Below are positions 23,527 through 24,531 of a stretch of 24,531 bases of DNA, in pieces. Origin of the DNA: CAYRFE01 sp964423645 [NCBI: uncultured bacterium] (GTDB taxonomy: Bacteria > Macinerneyibacteriota > Macinerneyibacteria > Macinerneyibacteriales); NCBI GenBank assembly GCA_964423645.1, contig CAYRFE010000039.1, forward strand, positions 1 through 24,531, given 5' to 3'. A program made the translations under genes and the position numbers. The notes below the pieces were generated by a model that was not told the DNA's origin, did no database searches, and was given only the letters and a program-made list of their open reading frames with translations. Position 1 is the stretch's first letter. Each line of letters begins with the position of its first letter.

Positions 23527-24162
23527 ATGCATGAAGCATCTGTCATTTTAAAAGGTGCTATTACCGGATTTGTGATTTCTGCGTCATTCGGGCCGGTCTT
23601 ACTTTTAAGCTTGCAATGTACCCTTAAAAAATCATGGCTACACGGTTTCATCGCGGGAATGGGAGCGGCTATATCGGATACTTTCTATTGTGCCTTTGCG
23701 GTGATGAGTTTATCGTTTGTGTATGGTTATTTGATGGAGCACTCAGTCATGCTTCGTATAATTGCGGGTACTGTGCTGGTGATATCGGGTATACATATGT
23801 ACATTACTCACAAAACGACACCGCACTATGATACTGCAGATATGCGTATCGGAAAAGAATTCATTCATCTTTTCGTGCTTGGCATCTCGAATCCCATGAC
23901 CATGGCAGGCATTATTTTTATTGTAAGTGTATTGGGAGGTTTCGGCACATCGTTTACACGAGCAAACGGTGTTCTGTTTATTGTTTCCTTTTTTTTTACT
24001 ACTGCGTTGTGGTGGTTATCGTTCTCGCTCATTGCGCAGAATGTCAAAAAAATGATTTCCGAAAAAACGGTTAACTTGATCAATCATGTATCCGGAATAA
24101 TAGTCGCGGCATTAGGGATTGTCATGTATCTTACTGCCTTTATTCGGGGGAATAAAATCTGA
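23527..24162 (+). CDS. LysE-family amino-acid/metabolite exporter
   Basis: This is a 211-residue inner-membrane protein with six hydrophobic helices. The N-terminal block ITGFVISASFGPVLLLSLQCTLKKSWLHGFIAGMGAAISDTFYCAFAV (residues about 12-58) shows the LysE/RhtB pattern: GP in the first helix, a basic loop, then G-x-G-A-x-x-D. Helices are near 8-28, 37-60, 70-92, 115-138, 148-168 and 183-205. Such proteins export amino acids or derivatives; the substrate is not predictable. GGAGG (23510-23514) lies 12 bases before the ATG, longer than usual, but no nearer in-frame start exists. It follows the PHP-GT gene by 38 bp and is probably co-transcribed with it. Confidence 0.88.
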   Translation: MHEASVILKGAITGFVISASFGPVLLLSLQCTLKKSWLHGFIAGMGAAISDTFYCAFAVMSLSFVYGYLMEHSVMLRIIAGTVLVISGIHMYITHKTTPHYDTADMRIGKEFIHLFVLGISNPMTMAGIIFIVSVLGGFGTSFTRANGVLFIVSFFFTTALWWLSFSLIAQNVKKMISEKTVNLINHVSGIIVAALGIVMYLTAFIRGNKI

Positions 24163-24210
24163 TAATGGTGTAGTGTAAAATTTTTTACGATAGTATATGA
24201 ATTGTTACAC

Positions 24211-24292
24211 GCTGATTTTTTAAGACCGTTTTTCCTTCCCCCCTCATTCTTGCAAAGAGGGGGAAACGCGTAACCGCGAGGGGGAGCTAAAT
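24211..24292. repeat. Dispersed repeat, copy C (partial)
   Basis: GCTGATTTTTTAAGACCG, CCCCCTCATTCTTGCAAAGA, GGGGGAAACGCGTAACCGCG and AGGGGGAGCTAAAT correspond to the second half of copies A (16987-17068) and B (17463-17533). The first half is absent here and reappears as a separate piece at 24462. Confidence 0.8.
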
Positions 24293-24301
24293 CCCGTATG
24301 T

Positions 24302-24406
24302 TGTCATTTCGACGAACCCTACAGGTGAGGAGAAATCTCAGTTAAATAGTACCATATAGAGCATGAACTCGAACTGAGATTTCTCACCTAAAGGTTCGAA
24401 ATGACA
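24302..24406. repeat. Long imperfect inverted repeat (MITE-like element)
   Basis: The left arm (24302-24343), starting TGTCATTTCG and ending AAATCTCAGTT, is the imperfect reverse complement of the right arm (24372-24406), which starts AACTGAGATTT and ends CGAAATGACA. A 28-nt loop lies between them. The left arm has about seven extra bases. TGTCATTTCG...GAGAAATCTC elements are a familiar dispersed repeat type in several bacterial groups. No open reading frame or flanking target duplication is evident. Confidence 0.8.
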
Positions 24407-24461
24407 TAGACAACTCTTCACCATGTCACGGTGGGAATGGCACAACTTATGAAATCCTTTC

Positions 24462-24531
24462 TTACTTTTTGTCTTAACACAAAAAGTAACAAAAAGGTCA
24501 AGGCTGTAAAAAATCAGCTACAATTCTGCGC
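24462..24531. repeat. Dispersed repeat, copy D (hairpin half, cut by window edge)
   Basis: A perfect 11-bp inverted repeat, TTACTTTTTGT (24462-24472) and ACAAAAAGTAA (24479-24489), encloses CTTAAC. It is followed by CAAAAAGGTCAAGGCTGTAAAAAA. This matches the first half of copy B at 17373. The upstream GGCACAACTT also matches the sequence before copy B. Confidence 0.8.

Overview
The window looks like a piece of chromosome from a diderm (Gram-negative-type), moderately AT-rich bacterium. The evidence is several lipoprotein signal peptides, a TolC-type outer-membrane channel with an RND pump, a porin-like protein ending in Phe, and strong AGGAGG-type ribosome binding sites. Two traits lean towards a spirochaete or a relative: a membrane-fusion protein with no alpha-helical hairpin (as in Borrelia BesA) and a BMP/PnrA-type nucleoside-binding lipoprotein. 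This is inference; there is no rRNA or other phylogenetic marker in the window.

Layout. 1-109 is the 3' end of an unknown gene. 276-1025 is a secreted DUF4097-type protein with an exact 18-residue GAGN repeat and a strong terminator. 1120-1821 is an unknown gene with a promoter placed for a leaderless transcript. 2194-8540 is a complete efflux operon: near-consensus promoter, 20-bp palindrome at the transcription start, TolC-like channel, hairpin-less adaptor lipoprotein, RND transporter, small PII-like transporter-associated protein, and a TetR regulator that probably acts on the palindrome. A MarC-family membrane protein follows at 8591. 9321-10737 encodes a metallophosphoesterase lipoprotein and a secreted beta-rich protein, preceded by a bipartite motif also found upstream of the DUF4097 gene. 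The motif resembles an ECF-sigma promoter and suggests a small envelope regulon.

10900-15335 is a four-gene BMP-family (nucleoside-type) ABC importer: double ATPase, two permeases and, last, the binding lipoprotein. A perfect 26-bp palindrome separates it from a visibly AT-rich unknown gene (15389-16348), which may be an acquired insert, and a Nudix hydrolase. 16892-17702 has no gene and is a mosaic of hairpin-rich dispersed repeats. Related copies occur at 1822-2134 and 24211-24531. A porin-like gene (minus strand) and an alkaline phosphatase (plus strand) are divergent across a shared 203-bp control region, which suggests phosphate or phosphate-ester scavenging. Downstream are a PHP-domain/GT4 glycosyltransferase fusion and a LysE-family exporter. 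The right end holds more repeats, including a long inverted repeat at 24302-24406.

No rRNA, tRNA, CRISPR array, transposase or phage gene was seen. The most distinctive signals are the shared ECF-like motif, the autoregulated efflux operon with an atypical adaptor, the PHP-GT fusion and the modular repeats.
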